From Spirochaetia bacterium (GTDB lineage: Bacteria; Spirochaetota; UBA4802; UBA5550), in the NCBI GenBank assembly GCA_009885955.1, contig VFJS01000016.1, forward strand, positions 62,001 to 126,000: a stretch of DNA of 64,000 nucleotides. Reading direction: 5' to 3'. Position numbers and translations under genes: made by a program. Below, piece by piece: positions 45,736-54,481 of this stretch (position 1 is the first letter of the stretch; each line of letters begins with the position of its first letter). The notes under the pieces were generated by a model. The model had not been told where the DNA came from. It saw only the letters and a program-made list of their open reading frames with translations, and ran no database searches.

Positions 45736-46619
45736 ATGAAGAGGACATGCATTCGTTTATCTGATTTTTTTATCAGAATGAAACCCCTCTCTCTCTCTCT
45801 CTCTCTCTCCTGCTCATAACATCACTATCAATTAATTGCGGTAAATCAGACAAGGCCGGCAGTGCCCCATCGGATAGTAAAAAAGCTGAAACATCCGACA
45901 GCAAGGCAAGGATCATCTCTGCCCAAGGGGGCCTGAACCTGCGCGACAAGCCCGACTCATCCGGTGAAAAAATTGCCCTCCTCCCCGACGGCGAAAAGGT
46001 GGAGCTCCTTGAAGAGACCGGGAGCGATATGACTATTTCCGGTTCCACGGGAAAATGGAGCAGGATAAAATGGAATGATAAGAGCGGCTGGGTCTTCGGA
46101 GGATTCTTAAAGAGAGTAACCGGGAACGATAGCACTCTTTCTGTTGTCAACGGATGCTACCAGTTAAATGACAGCAACTTTCCTTCTAAAATTACAGAGG
46201 GGAATATGAGCGGTTGCGGATCAATTACTTTATATCCGGATGGGAAGGTCACTGTCCCCGGCGGTATTTCCTGCGGCACAATTGACGGCGGATCATGGAC
46301 AAAGGAAGGTAAATTCATTATCATTAAGATTGAAAATAAAGAAGACGGTAAATGTGATTTTACAAGCCAAATGGCATCACCTGAGGGGCGTGACAATTAT
46401 ATTAAAAAATGTGAAAATGAATTTATGGCACAATATGGCAAGCTTGAGACTACAGTCAAGAGAATCTATAAACTGTCGCTCATGGATAATGGTGAAATCA
46501 ATGTTTTAGGAAGCGGAATTGACTCCAGTCCTGTCCCAGGCAAGGGTGTTATTAAATATGACTATTCCAATAGTTTCAAGTGCATGGGGCCGATTCCTGA
46601 CCATGTCCGAAAAAAATAA
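45736..46619 (+). CDS. SH3-domain lipoprotein, TC-repeat locus 3 (out of frame as sequenced)
   Basis: GGAGGA precedes ATG 45736 (MKRTCIRLSDFFIRMK), followed by 11 TC units (45788-45809); this frame stops at TAA 45817-45819. The body frame reads LSLSLLLITSLSINC (lipobox), a Ser/Lys/Asp-rich linker, an SH3b domain (GGLNLRDKPDSSGEKIALL, VELLEETGSD, WSRIKWNDKSGWVFGGFLKR) and a C-terminal domain with paired cysteines (NGCYQ, SGCGSIT, ISCGTI, KCMGPIP). No start codon lies upstream in the body frame. Loss of one TC or gain of two would switch it ON. A terminator follows. Confidence 0.75.
45788..45809 (+). repeat. TC dinucleotide tract, 11 units, inside a coding sequence
   Basis: Uninterrupted; same position as in loci 1 and 2. 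Confidence 0.95.
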
Positions 46620-46634
46620 CAATTAATATTTCTT

Positions 46635-46681
46635 GCTGTCATTCATTGGACGTTCAGCCCCATGAATGACGGCATTTTTTT
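46635..46681 (+). terminator. Rho-independent terminator of locus 3
   Basis: GTCATTCAT pairs with ATGAATGAC, followed by ggca and seven T residues. Confidence 0.75.
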
Positions 46682-46781
46682 ATTCCTCATCCCCCCCATC
46701 TCGACCATCCCCTTATCCCCTTTCATATTCTCTTCTAAAGTAATTAATGGTTGAATTAGCACATATAACGCCATAGAAAAC

Positions 46782-46871
46782 CTCCGCGTTCTCCGCGTCT
46801 CAGCGTGAGAAAAGAGAAAGCTCAGGAGCATGGAACATCGGTTTGCACGCAGAGGCGCAGAGTTCGCGGAG
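46782..46871. repeat. B hairpin 3
   Basis: Arms at 46782-46807 and 46846-46871. The flanks match the 44-kb copies on both sides: the C-rich tract about 46685-46725 before, and 'gtgaaagcgggcctgctcagagtaata' phrase after, ending in 'tagacccatgggcagcaat' near 47020. Confidence 0.85.
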
Positions 46872-47112
46872 AAGAACATGTTCTGAACATTGCGAAAACA
46901 CTTATAAGGCCGATAAAAAAGTGAAAGCGGGCCTGCTCAGAGTAATAATAAAATTATCCATAAGTATTTTTTTATCCCCATCTCTCCCATCTCTTATCCC
47001 CCCATCCCCCTTTCCTAGACCCATGGGCAGCAATCCTCCCGGTTGTAACTCAGTCGAACGTACAGTATAAGCTATTAAAATTATCACTCTCTCTTTTTTG
47101 TTGAAAAAATAC

Positions 47113-47142
47113 TTGACTATGGTACTAAAAAATAGTACCATA
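47113..47142 (+). promoter_or_regulatory. hicAB promoter with a perfect inverted-repeat operator
   Basis: TTGACT (47113-47118), 17-bp spacer, TACCAT (47136-47141). The arms TATGGTACTA (47118-47127) and TAGTACCATA (47133-47142) are perfectly complementary around AAAAA and span both boxes: a clear operator for the HicB ribbon-helix-helix domain. A half site TAGTACCAT recurs at the hicB stop codon (47739-47747). Confidence 0.7.
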
Positions 47143-47148
47143 CTATTA

Positions 47149-47403
47149 ATGAATTCAAAAAATAGAAGGACTTTACAGAATATAATCGAAAAACCTGTAT
47201 CATCATCTATTTTATGGAAAGATATTGAAGCTTTATTATTGTCCCTGGGAGCAGAAATAAGCAAAGGAAACGGCTCAAGAATTCGAATCAAACTGAATCA
47301 TGTTCGAGCAGTATTTCATAGGCCCGATCCTCAAAAAGAAACAGATAAAGGTGCAGCAGCATCGGTGAAAAGATTTTTAGAAAATGCAGGTATAAAACCA
47401 TGA
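47149..47403 (+). CDS. hicA: HicA-like mRNA interferase toxin
   Basis: 84 residues from ATG 47149; an earlier in-frame TTG (47098) would place promoter and operator inside the gene and is rejected. HicA features: ILWKDIEALLLSLGAEI, the RNA-binding GNGSRIRIKLNHVRAVFHRPDP with the catalytic-type His, and VKRFLENAGIKP. There is no ribosome-binding site, and the -10 box ends eight bases before the ATG, so the message is probably leaderless. It overlaps hicB by 4 bp. Confidence 0.85.
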   Translation: MNSKNRRTLQNIIEKPVSSSILWKDIEALLLSLGAEISKGNGSRIRIKLNHVRAVFHRPDPQKETDKGAAASVKRFLENAGIKP

Positions 47404-47741
47404 TGGAATATAAAGGGTATATGGGTACAGTAACCTATGATTCTGATGCCAGGGTTTTTCATGGTGATGTTGTAAATACCAGGGATGTTATCACCTTTCA
47501 GGGGAAAACCGTGGATGATATTGAAAAGGCATTTAAAGAATCAGTAGATGATTATATGAATTGGTGCAGGGATGAAGGTGTTGAACCGGAGAAGCCTTAC
47601 TCCGGAAAATTCAACTTAAGGATATCTCCTGAATTACATCGGGAGATTTCAATAGCTTCTATTAAAATGAATATGTCATTGAATAAATTTGTAGAAAAAG
47701 CATTAATTGATGAATTATCGCAATTTGAGATAAAATATTAG
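47400..47741 (+). CDS. hicB: HicB-like antitoxin
   Basis: 113 residues: a degraded RNase-H-like domain (YKGYMGTVTYDSDARVFHGDVVN, TFQGKTVDDIEKAFKESVDDY) and a C-terminal ribbon-helix-helix (KFNLRISPELHREISIASIKMNMSLNKFVEKAL). It sequesters HicA and represses the operon via the 47118-47142 inverted repeat. The stop codon region carries an operator half site, which might let HicB also sense downstream read-through. Confidence 0.9.
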   Translation: MMEYKGYMGTVTYDSDARVFHGDVVNTRDVITFQGKTVDDIEKAFKESVDDYMNWCRDEGVEPEKPYSGKFNLRISPELHREISIASIKMNMSLNKFVEKALIDELSQFEIKY

Positions 47742-47850
47742 TACCATCACCCTTAATTATTCCTCATCCCCCCATCTCGGCCATCCCCCTTCCCTATTCT
47801 CTTCTCTATCAATCAATGGTTGAAACAGTACTTATAATCTCATAGAAAAC

Positions 47851-47938
47851 CTCCGCGTTCTCCGCGTCTCCGCGTGATTATAAAAAGTTAGGAAACATAT
47901 AGTATAGGTTTTCACGCAGAGGCGCAGAGTTCGCGGAG
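47851..47938. repeat. B hairpin 4
   Basis: Arms at 47851-47876 and 47913-47938, with the C-rich tract (about 47763-47800) before and the 'gcgtgcctgctcagagtaataac' tail after. The loop differs from copies 1-3, so this is the most diverged member. Confidence 0.8.
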
Positions 47939-48138
47939 TAGTGCATGTTCTGAACATTTCGTAAACAGCTATAAGACCAATAAAAAAGTGAAAGCGTGCC
48001 TGCTCAGAGTAATAACAAAATTTTCATAAACCTTAGGCCGGCGGATTATCCAGATACCATTGTGAACTTTATTGTTTGACATATACAGTCACTATTTTAC
48101 TTTTTCTGAAAAGTACCCTTTATGAAGAAAAAACAAAA

Positions 48139-48864
48139 ATGAAACCCTACACAGAACTCGCAGAGTCCTATGACTATCTCCTCCGGCATGTGGATTACGA
48201 CCAGTGGTATTTCTACATCTCGTCGCTCATGATCCGCTACGTGAACGATCCCCGCACCGTGCTGGAGCTGGGGTGCGGCACCGGGAAGTTCGGGCCGAAG
48301 TTTTCAGCCGAGGAATTTATCATTTACGGAATCGACAACTCCCTTGACATGCTCAGGGTGGCAAAGATCCGGGCCTTTAAAAATTTCCGCGTCATCTGCG
48401 CCGACATGAAAAATTTTGCCCTTTCAAAAAAAATTGATTTTATATTTTCAGTCCATGACACCATGAATTATTTTCTCACCTACAGCGATTTGAAGAGTGT
48501 GTTGAGATCAGTACGGGGTGTGATGCACGACAAAAGCATATTCATGTTCGATATAACAACCAGCCATAACATTGATAAAAATTTTGACGGCAAGACAACG
48601 GAGTATCATTTCAGGGGCAGCTCGATAGAATGGAGCAATACCTTTGACAGGAAGAAGTCCCTTGTAAAGTCCACCCTTACATTTACTACGCCCGAGGGTG
48701 CCAGTACTACTGAAACCCACTTCCAGAGAATTTACCGGATAAACCAAATAAAAAAAATCCTTGCATCTGAAAAATTTATCATCCTTGATATTTTCGGGGA
48801 TTACGGTTTTAGTGATCCCGATGATAAAACCGTTATGATCAATTTTATTACAAGGAAATCATAG
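48139..48864 (+). CDS. SAM-dependent methyltransferase (class I)
   Basis: 241 residues from ATG 48139 (MKPYTELAESYDYLL), the natural domain start; an in-frame TTG further upstream is less likely. SAM-binding motif I is VLELGCGTGKFGP, followed by YGIDNSLDMLRVA and FIFSVHDTMNYFLT. The fold is like small-molecule methyltransferases; substrate unknown. The next gene begins 1 bp after its stop. Confidence 0.8.
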   Translation: MKPYTELAESYDYLLRHVDYDQWYFYISSLMIRYVNDPRTVLELGCGTGKFGPKFSAEEFIIYGIDNSLDMLRVAKIRAFKNFRVICADMKNFALSKKIDFIFSVHDTMNYFLTYSDLKSVLRSVRGVMHDKSIFMFDITTSHNIDKNFDGKTTEYHFRGSSIEWSNTFDRKKSLVKSTLTFTTPEGASTTETHFQRIYRINQIKKILASEKFIILDIFGDYGFSDPDDKTVMINFITRKS

Positions 48865-48865
48865 C

Positions 48866-49240
48866 TTGTCCTTTTTTATTTACATATTCGGCCTCCTCCT
48901 GGGGATTGCACTCTTTTTATATTTTCTTTCCATATACCGGTCAGGGAGGGAGAAGCTTTCGGGCCTGGGGAAAAAAAACAGTGCGGGAATGAACGGTAAT
49001 AAGGGTAATAATGCTAAAGAAGAGAGTATTAAGAATGATGATGATACTGAAATCAGCCCTGAAAAAATCGGGTTCCGAAGCCTCTCGGCAATACCGCCGG
49101 GGTCCAGGATGTGCCCGCTATGCAGGGCGCCCCTGACAAAATTCGAACCTCTCTATGCCAAAGAGACCGGCACCGGTTCCGGAAAAAAAATCATCATCTA
49201 CGGTTGCTGCCACTGCTGGAAGGATAAAAGGGAGAGGTAG
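48866..49240 (+). CDS. Membrane-anchored zinc-ribbon protein
   Basis: 124 residues from a TTG start that abuts the methyltransferase stop. One N-terminal membrane helix (FFIYIFGLLLGIALFLYFLSIY), a low-complexity Lys/Asn/Glu linker, then MCPLCRAPL...YGCCHCWKDKRER, a C-x2-C plus C-x2-C zinc ribbon. Function unknown; probably co-translated with the methyltransferase. Confidence 0.6.
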   Translation: MSFFIYIFGLLLGIALFLYFLSIYRSGREKLSGLGKKNSAGMNGNKGNNAKEESIKNDDDTEISPEKIGFRSLSAIPPGSRMCPLCRAPLTKFEPLYAKETGTGSGKKIIIYGCCHCWKDKRER

Positions 49241-49252
49241 GGGGCGGTATTA

Positions 49253-49933
49253 CTAATCAATAAAATATCCATCCACCTGGTCTTCCCATCCGTATGCCCC
49301 GCGGATTGACGGATAAAGGCAGAGTTCATGGAACTTTATGCATTCAAGAGCATGTTCCGGTACAGGAGACTGTATGTTTCTGAATACTGCAATTTGCTGC
49401 TGTGCCGGGTGGCCCATGGGAAAAACAGCAAGCCCGTCAGCCCTCAGGGTATCAAGGACATTGAGCGGCCTGGTGATGCATCCTGCAAAGATTATCGCTG
49501 CATCAAAATCCTCAAATCCATCAAGATTCTCATAGAGCGTACCGTCTCCGGTAAAATGTTTTATATTTCTGAATCCCTCCCGTGAAAGGGTGCTTTTGGC
49601 TTTCCGGGCAAGTTCATCGTGTAATTCAATGGTCATAACCTCATGCGCCAGGGATGCAATGACGGCAGTGGAATAGCCGGAGCCTGTGCCAATCTCCAGC
49701 ACCCTGGACTTTTTATTCAGTCCCATGAACCTGATCATTCTGAGCAGAGTCGCCGGGTCATCACCGGTTTCTCCACAGCCGATGAATAGAGGTTCAAAAG
49801 AATAAACGGAGTCAATGAACAGCGGATCGAAAAAATTTTCCCTCTCAATTCCATTCACGGCATGCATAAGTTTTTTATCGAACCCGCCGGATTTTTTCAG
49901 TTCATTAATAAATTTTACTTTTTTCTTGAGCAT
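49253..49933 (-). CDS. pcm: Protein-L-isoaspartate O-methyltransferase
   Basis: 226 residues. SAM-binding motif VLEIGTGSGYSTAVIASL, then TIELHDELARKAK and the pcm-specific IIFAGCITRPLNVLDTLRADG region. It repairs isoaspartyl residues. N-terminal GGFDKKLMHAVNGIERENFFDP matches the family; the usual 'G' of the GQTISQP motif is altered (FIGCGETGDD). First downstream of mlaE with 24 bp spacing, at the end of the large minus-strand operon. Confidence 0.8.
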   Translation of the reverse strand: MLKKKVKFINELKKSGGFDKKLMHAVNGIERENFFDPLFIDSVYSFEPLFIGCGETGDDPATLLRMIRFMGLNKKSRVLEIGTGSGYSTAVIASLAHEVMTIELHDELARKAKSTLSREGFRNIKHFTGDGTLYENLDGFEDFDAAIIFAGCITRPLNVLDTLRADGLAVFPMGHPAQQQIAVFRNIQSPVPEHALECIKFHELCLYPSIRGAYGWEDQVDGYFID

Positions 49934-49957
49934 ATACCGGCCGCGGTTATCTGTTTT

Positions 49958-50740
49958 CTATCTCTCTATAAACTGGAGAAGGTAAGTCAGGAAATAATCG
50001 GATATAAGAATGGCCATGGATGATTTTACAACAGCCTGTATTGTGGATTTTCCCACCCCTTCGGCACCGCCCTCGGTACGGAACCCCTGGTAACATGAGA
50101 TAATCGCAATTTCCATTCCGAAGAATACCGATTTAATCAGGCCGGTGGTAAAATCCGAAACCCGTATGTATTGAAGAATATTCTCCACATATTTATCCAG
50201 GGTTATTTCAAGGGAAATATAGGCAATGGCTGCCCCGCCCAGAACGCCGACAAGGTCAGTAATGATGGTAAGGATAGGGGTCATCATGAGGCAGCCCAGG
50301 AACCTAGGAACTCCGAGGTACTGAATCGGGTTGGCCCACAGTGTCCTCAGAGCGTCGATCTGCTCCGTCACCTTCATCGTCCCAATTTCCGCGGCGATCG
50401 ATGAGCCGACCCTTCCGGCAAGGAGGAGCGCCGTGAGGACAGGGCAGAGTTCCCTGAAGAGTGATATGGTAACGGCGCTTCCTATGAATATGGATGATCC
50501 TGACATGAGCGCATCCATGGATCTGCCTATCTGATATGCCATTACCATGCCGGTGAAAAAAAGTGTTATCGCTGTGACGGGAAGGGATTTATAGCCTATC
50601 TCAATCATCTGGTTGACAATGCTTCTGCTGTCAAAGGGGGGCCTGAAGGTCCATTTTATTGTATCTTTAAAAAAAATAAAATACCCCCCGATCTCTTCCA
50701 TGAAAATCAGGATAGGACTCCTGGTATCAATGGAATTCAT
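49958..50740 (-). CDS. mlaE: MlaE-type ABC transporter permease
   Basis: 260 residues, five or six membrane segments. Signature MlaE/YrbE residues are SLPVTAITLFFTGMVMAYQIG, VLTALLLAGRVGSSIAAEIGTMKVTEQIDAL and VGKSTIQAVVKSSMAILISDYFLTYLL. The complex moves phospholipids between inner and outer membranes. Its start overlaps the 3' end of dnaB by 14 bp. The ATPase and MCE genes are not in the window. Confidence 0.9.
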   Translation of the reverse strand: MNSIDTRSPILIFMEEIGGYFIFFKDTIKWTFRPPFDSRSIVNQMIEIGYKSLPVTAITLFFTGMVMAYQIGRSMDALMSGSSIFIGSAVTISLFRELCPVLTALLLAGRVGSSIAAEIGTMKVTEQIDALRTLWANPIQYLGVPRFLGCLMMTPILTIITDLVGVLGGAAIAYISLEITLDKYVENILQYIRVSDFTTGLIKSVFFGMEIAIISCYQGFRTEGGAEGVGKSTIQAVVKSSMAILISDYFLTYLLQFIER

Positions 50741-52085
50741 CGGAAGGGTTTGCCTCGCTGTAGGAATGGGTCTTTGAGAGGTTGCTGAACTTGGTGTACT
50801 GTTCCCAGAATTTCAGGGATATTGTACCGGTGGGGCCGTTTCTCTGCTTCGCTATTATTATATCTGCGATCCCCTTTTTTTCCGATTCCTTCTTAACCTT
50901 TTCCTCCCGGTAAATGAACATAACCACATCGGCGTCCTGTTCAATAGCCCCCGATTCCCTGAGGTCGGAAAGGTTGGGGATTTGATCCACCCTTGTTTCA
51001 ACGGCCCTTGAGAGCTGAGACAGGGCAATGACAGGTATGGAAAGTTCCCTGGCGAGCTGTTTCAGCATTCGCGATATCTCGGCAATCTGCTGGTGCCTCT
51101 CAGCCTTGAGCATACTCGTTATGAGCTGAAGATAATCGACTACCACGATGCCAAGGGGGATCTTCATGGCAAGTCTGCGGGCCTTGTGCATAATCTGCAG
51201 TATGGTCATGGACGGCGTATCATCAATATACATGGGGGAGGCTGAAAGGATGTTTGATACCCTGAATATCTCCTCGAGCTGCTCCTTGCTGGTGTATCCG
51301 GTTCTCACAAGCTGGGAATCCACCATGGCTTCAATGCAGAGCATCCTCATGCCCAGCTGAATCGCCGGCATTTCGAGCGAGAAGAAAAGGACAGGCTTTT
51401 TTTCCTGAATTGCCACGGTGTTCATAATGTTCAGGGCAAGGGCCGTTTTCCCCATTCCGGGCCTGGATGCGATTATGATGAGTTCGGAGCCGTGAAATCC
51501 GGTAAGCTTGTCATCAATGTCCTTGAATCCGGAGGAAATCCCGGTGACCAGGTTTTTTGTAGTATTCCATTTTATAATATTTTTAAGTGTTTCATCGATT
51601 ACAACATCAATCGGCTTGTAGTCCGATGTGATTCTTTTTTCGGTGATCTGGAAGATATCCCTTTCAACCTCATCGATGAGTTCATCTGTGTCTCTTGCCA
51701 TGTCGTGGCATTTTTCCACGGCATTCGTTGCAGCCTCAATGAGTTTTCTCCTGAGGCTGATATTTTTAATTCTCCTGGCGTAATATTCCGCATTGGCCGA
51801 GGTCGATGCCGACTGGTAAAGCTCAACAAGTGAGGCCTCTCCGCCAATTGAATCAAAAAGGCCCTTGTCTTCAATCCTTTTCTTTAAAGTAGTAAGATCA
51901 ACCGGGAGGTTCTTCTTTTCCAGTTCCAGGATAGCATCGAAGATAATACGGTGCTTATCAAGATAGAAATCCTCCGGATGGAGGATTTCTGAAACTTTAA
52001 AAAGTGCCTCCCTGCTGAGCAGTGCTGAAGCAAGGCAGGCCATTTCGGTGTCGACGTCCTGTGGAGGAAGTCTGTCTATTGCCAT
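50727..52085 (-). CDS. dnaB: Replicative DNA helicase
   Basis: 452 residues, full length. An N-terminal primase-interaction domain (about 5-120), then the RecA-like core with Walker A SRPGMGKTA (207-215), Walker B region GIVVVDYLQLI and the C-terminal KQRNGPTGTISLKF. Hexameric helicase that unwinds DNA at the fork. Separated from rplI by 3 bp. No intein is present. Confidence 0.96.
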   Translation of the reverse strand: MAIDRLPPQDVDTEMACLASALLSREALFKVSEILHPEDFYLDKHRIIFDAILELEKKNLPVDLTTLKKRIEDKGLFDSIGGEASLVELYQSASTSANAEYYARRIKNISLRRKLIEAATNAVEKCHDMARDTDELIDEVERDIFQITEKRITSDYKPIDVVIDETLKNIIKWNTTKNLVTGISSGFKDIDDKLTGFHGSELIIIASRPGMGKTALALNIMNTVAIQEKKPVLFFSLEMPAIQLGMRMLCIEAMVDSQLVRTGYTSKEQLEEIFRVSNILSASPMYIDDTPSMTILQIMHKARRLAMKIPLGIVVVDYLQLITSMLKAERHQQIAEISRMLKQLARELSIPVIALSQLSRAVETRVDQIPNLSDLRESGAIEQDADVVMFIYREEKVKKESEKKGIADIIIAKQRNGPTGTISLKFWEQYTKFSNLSKTHSYSEANPSDEFH

Positions 52086-52088
52086 TGA

Positions 52089-52532
52089 TTATTCCTTGTC
52101 TACTATGACCTTTATTATTGCAGTGAATCCTTCATGGAGCTTTACAGGTATTTCATACTCACCAGCCTGCTTTATCGGTGCTTCAAGTACGATCTTCCTT
52201 TTGTCTATATCAAAGCCCTTTTCATTGAGCTTTTTGGCGATATCCATGGATGTGACAGAGCCGAAGAGTTTTCCTTCCTCTCCTGTCTGAACGATTATTT
52301 TGATCTCCACATTCTTCAGTTCTTCGGCATATTTTTCAACCTTCTTTTTCCGCTTATCCTTTTTCAGCTTTATGAGCTTTTTCTGGTGCTCTATCACTCT
52401 TTTGCTGCTGTCGCTGGCCGGGATGACAAGCTTTTTGGGAAGAAGAAAATTTCTTGCATAGCCTTCAGCTACTTCCTTTATGTCTCCGGCATCGCCGAGG
52501 TTTTTAATGTCCTGCTGCAGTATGACTTTCAT
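52089..52532 (-). CDS. rplI: 50S ribosomal protein L9
   Basis: 147 residues: N-terminal MKVILQQDIKNLGDAGDI and GYARNFLLPK, the long connecting helix with KKLIKLKKDKRKKKVEK, and a C-terminal domain ending IKVIVDKE. Normal length. Ribosome-binding site AGGAG lies upstream. Confidence 0.96.
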   Translation of the reverse strand: MKVILQQDIKNLGDAGDIKEVAEGYARNFLLPKKLVIPASDSSKRVIEHQKKLIKLKKDKRKKKVEKYAEELKNVEIKIIVQTGEEGKLFGSVTSMDIAKKLNEKGFDIDKRKIVLEAPIKQAGEYEIPVKLHEGFTAIIKVIVDKE

Positions 52533-52627
52533 AACAGACTCCTGGGTATTAGTTTTAATTAATTTAATTTCATGTTACCTAATTTATTTACTGGCTGAAA
52601 TCCGGCCTTTCAGGTTTGATCTATTTT

Positions 52628-53491
52628 TTATTCAGCCGGTTTTTTATTCAGCTTTCTGAAATCCGCCCATAGATCAAGGGCTCCAAAACCGGTTAATAGT
52701 ATTAATATGAATAATATCATTTCCATGCCTGAAAATAGTAAGATGGCAATCAGGAAATAAAACATAGCTGTGGACCAGCCCTTTTTTAATAAGAAAAATT
52801 TTATTACTCCTAATGCCTGAACCAGGTAGAGGAATGAAGATATGAGCGCCGTGTTAATTCCGGCGAGGTATATAAAATAAAATTTTACTTTATCGGCAAG
52901 GAGAAAGGCCCCCCATCCTGATATCAGGGCAAAAATCAGGTAGTCGTTGAGCTGGAAATATTCCAGCCCGTTTACCGTTGCATTAAAACGGAGCATGAAA
53001 ATCCTTATCATAATAAATGAAAATGCCGCAAGTATCAGAGAGTAAAAAAAGGAACTGAATGGCACCAGGTCGTATGCTATTGTTATATACCTGTCATAAT
53101 CATTTTTTAACAGGCTCATTTTATCTTCCGGAACATTGTAGCTTTTCAGCATATCCAGCATTATTTTTTTTGAATCTTCCAGTATATCAACATTCATATT
53201 AAACTTGAGAAAATAGAAGTTGCCTGTGAAGAGTATGGTCAGCACCAGGGTTGATGCCAGTAAATAAAATTTCAAAGATCTCATTGCCCTGAAGGTTATT
53301 CCCCCAAGGCTCCCCAGAATCAACGGGGCAATCAGGGAAGGAAAATCCCTCCCGTAACCTCCCTTTATGAAGGGGATTGACAGAATCGGCATGAAGATTA
53401 CTGCTCCCTTCCATCCCCATTTATAGAAGATAAAGGTCGATGTAATTAAAAATACCGCTCCGATTATTGCTGCAGTAAAAAGTGAATCCAC
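52628..53491 (-). CDS. DUF2232 membrane protein
   Basis: 287 residues from GTG, with seven or eight predicted membrane segments (e.g. AAIIGAVFLITSTFIFYKWGWKG, LYSLILAAFSFIMIRIFML). Proteins of this type sit between rpsR and rplI in many Gram-negative and Gram-positive genomes; molecular role not established. The position and topology are the basis for the name. Confidence 0.7.
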   Translation of the reverse strand: MDSLFTAAIIGAVFLITSTFIFYKWGWKGAVIFMPILSIPFIKGGYGRDFPSLIAPLILGSLGGITFRAMRSLKFYLLASTLVLTILFTGNFYFLKFNMNVDILEDSKKIMLDMLKSYNVPEDKMSLLKNDYDRYITIAYDLVPFSSFFYSLILAAFSFIMIRIFMLRFNATVNGLEYFQLNDYLIFALISGWGAFLLADKVKFYFIYLAGINTALISSFLYLVQALGVIKFFLLKKGWSTAMFYFLIAILLFSGMEMILFILILLTGFGALDLWADFRKLNKKPAE

Positions 53492-53497
53492 ACCCTT

Positions 53498-54001
53498 TTA
53501 TTTTTCTAAATACGGGATTAAAGCAATATGTCTTGCCCTTTTGATGGCTGCTGACAGCTCCCTCTGATGGTTCGCGCATGTTCCTGTAACTCTGCGGGGT
53601 AGAATCTTGCCCCTGTCGGTTATAAACCTTCCAACTATTTCAGAGCTTTTATAATCAATTTTAAGCGTTTTATCCAGGCAGAATCTGCACATTTTTTTCT
53701 TGAACTTGGACATTCTGGGCATCATGTCGGGCTTCTCCATTCTTCTGTGCCCGGTTGTTTCCTTGGCGCTGGTTGAGGAATCATCAGAACTGTGCTTTAC
53801 ATAATGTCTTTTCTCAGTTTTTTCAAATCTCGGTTTTCTATCATATCCTTCTGATGTATTGGGCCTTTTCTTCTCGCCCTGTTCTCCGCTGGTCTGCTGT
53901 ACCGGGGCGCCCTCTACTTTAATCGGCTCCACAACCGGCTCCGGTTTCTGCTCACCTGTATTTATCGTATTATCTTCTGTTTTGTTAATTTCTGAACTCA
54001 T
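53498..54001 (-). CDS. rpsR: 30S ribosomal protein S18 with a long N-terminal extension
   Basis: The last 75-80 residues are a normal S18 core (KFKKKMCRFC, IDYKSSEIVGRFITDRGKILPRRVTGTCANHQRELSAAIKRARHIALIPY). The first about 85 residues are an unusual acidic-then-basic disordered extension (KTEDNTINTGEQKPEPVVEP..., YDRKPRFEKTEKRHYVKH); total 167 against the usual 75-90. The core cysteines CRFC/C suggest the zinc-type S18. Confidence 0.95.
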   Translation of the reverse strand: MSSEINKTEDNTINTGEQKPEPVVEPIKVEGAPVQQTSGEQGEKKRPNTSEGYDRKPRFEKTEKRHYVKHSSDDSSTSAKETTGHRRMEKPDMMPRMSKFKKKMCRFCLDKTLKIDYKSSEIVGRFITDRGKILPRRVTGTCANHQRELSAAIKRARHIALIPYLEK

Positions 54002-54025
54002 TTTCTACCCCGTTCTATATAATAA

Positions 54026-54466
54026 TTAAAATGGTATATCGTCATCTGAAAAAGGTTTTTCTTCACTAGCTCCTGGCTCATGGTATTCATTTGATGTCAC
54101 AGCTTCACCATGATAGTCCGCCCCGTCCGACTGCGACTTGGGCGATAGAAACTGAAAATTATCAATTACAACCTCTATGGAGGAACGTTTTTTTCCATCG
54201 GGATCATCCCATGAATGCTGTTTCAGCCTGCCGTCAACTCCGATCCGCTGGCCTTTTTTACAATACTGGGCAATCACATCGGCAGCCTTGCTCCATGCCG
54301 TGCATTTAATGAAGGATACCTCCTCCTTTTTCTCGCCCGCAATAGCATAGGTCCTGTTCGTAGCAATGGTGAAATCCGTTACCGAAGTCCCATTGGGAGT
54401 ATGCCGCAATTCCGGATCCTTAACCAACCGGCCTATCAAAATTACTTTATTAATATCGCCTGCCAT
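54026..54466 (-). CDS. ssb: Single-stranded DNA-binding protein
   Basis: 146 residues: OB fold (NKVILIGRLVKDPELRHTPNGTSVTDFTIATNR, WSKAADVIAQYCKKGQRIGVDGRLKQHSW) and the C-terminal acidic tail ending EEKPFSDDDIPF, which docks partner proteins. Lies between rpsF and rpsR, the order typical of many bacteria. Confidence 0.95.
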   Translation of the reverse strand: MAGDINKVILIGRLVKDPELRHTPNGTSVTDFTIATNRTYAIAGEKKEEVSFIKCTAWSKAADVIAQYCKKGQRIGVDGRLKQHSWDDPDGKKRSSIEVVIDNFQFLSPKSQSDGADYHGEAVTSNEYHEPGASEEKPFSDDDIPF

Positions 54467-54481
54467 TTATCTATCCCTTCC

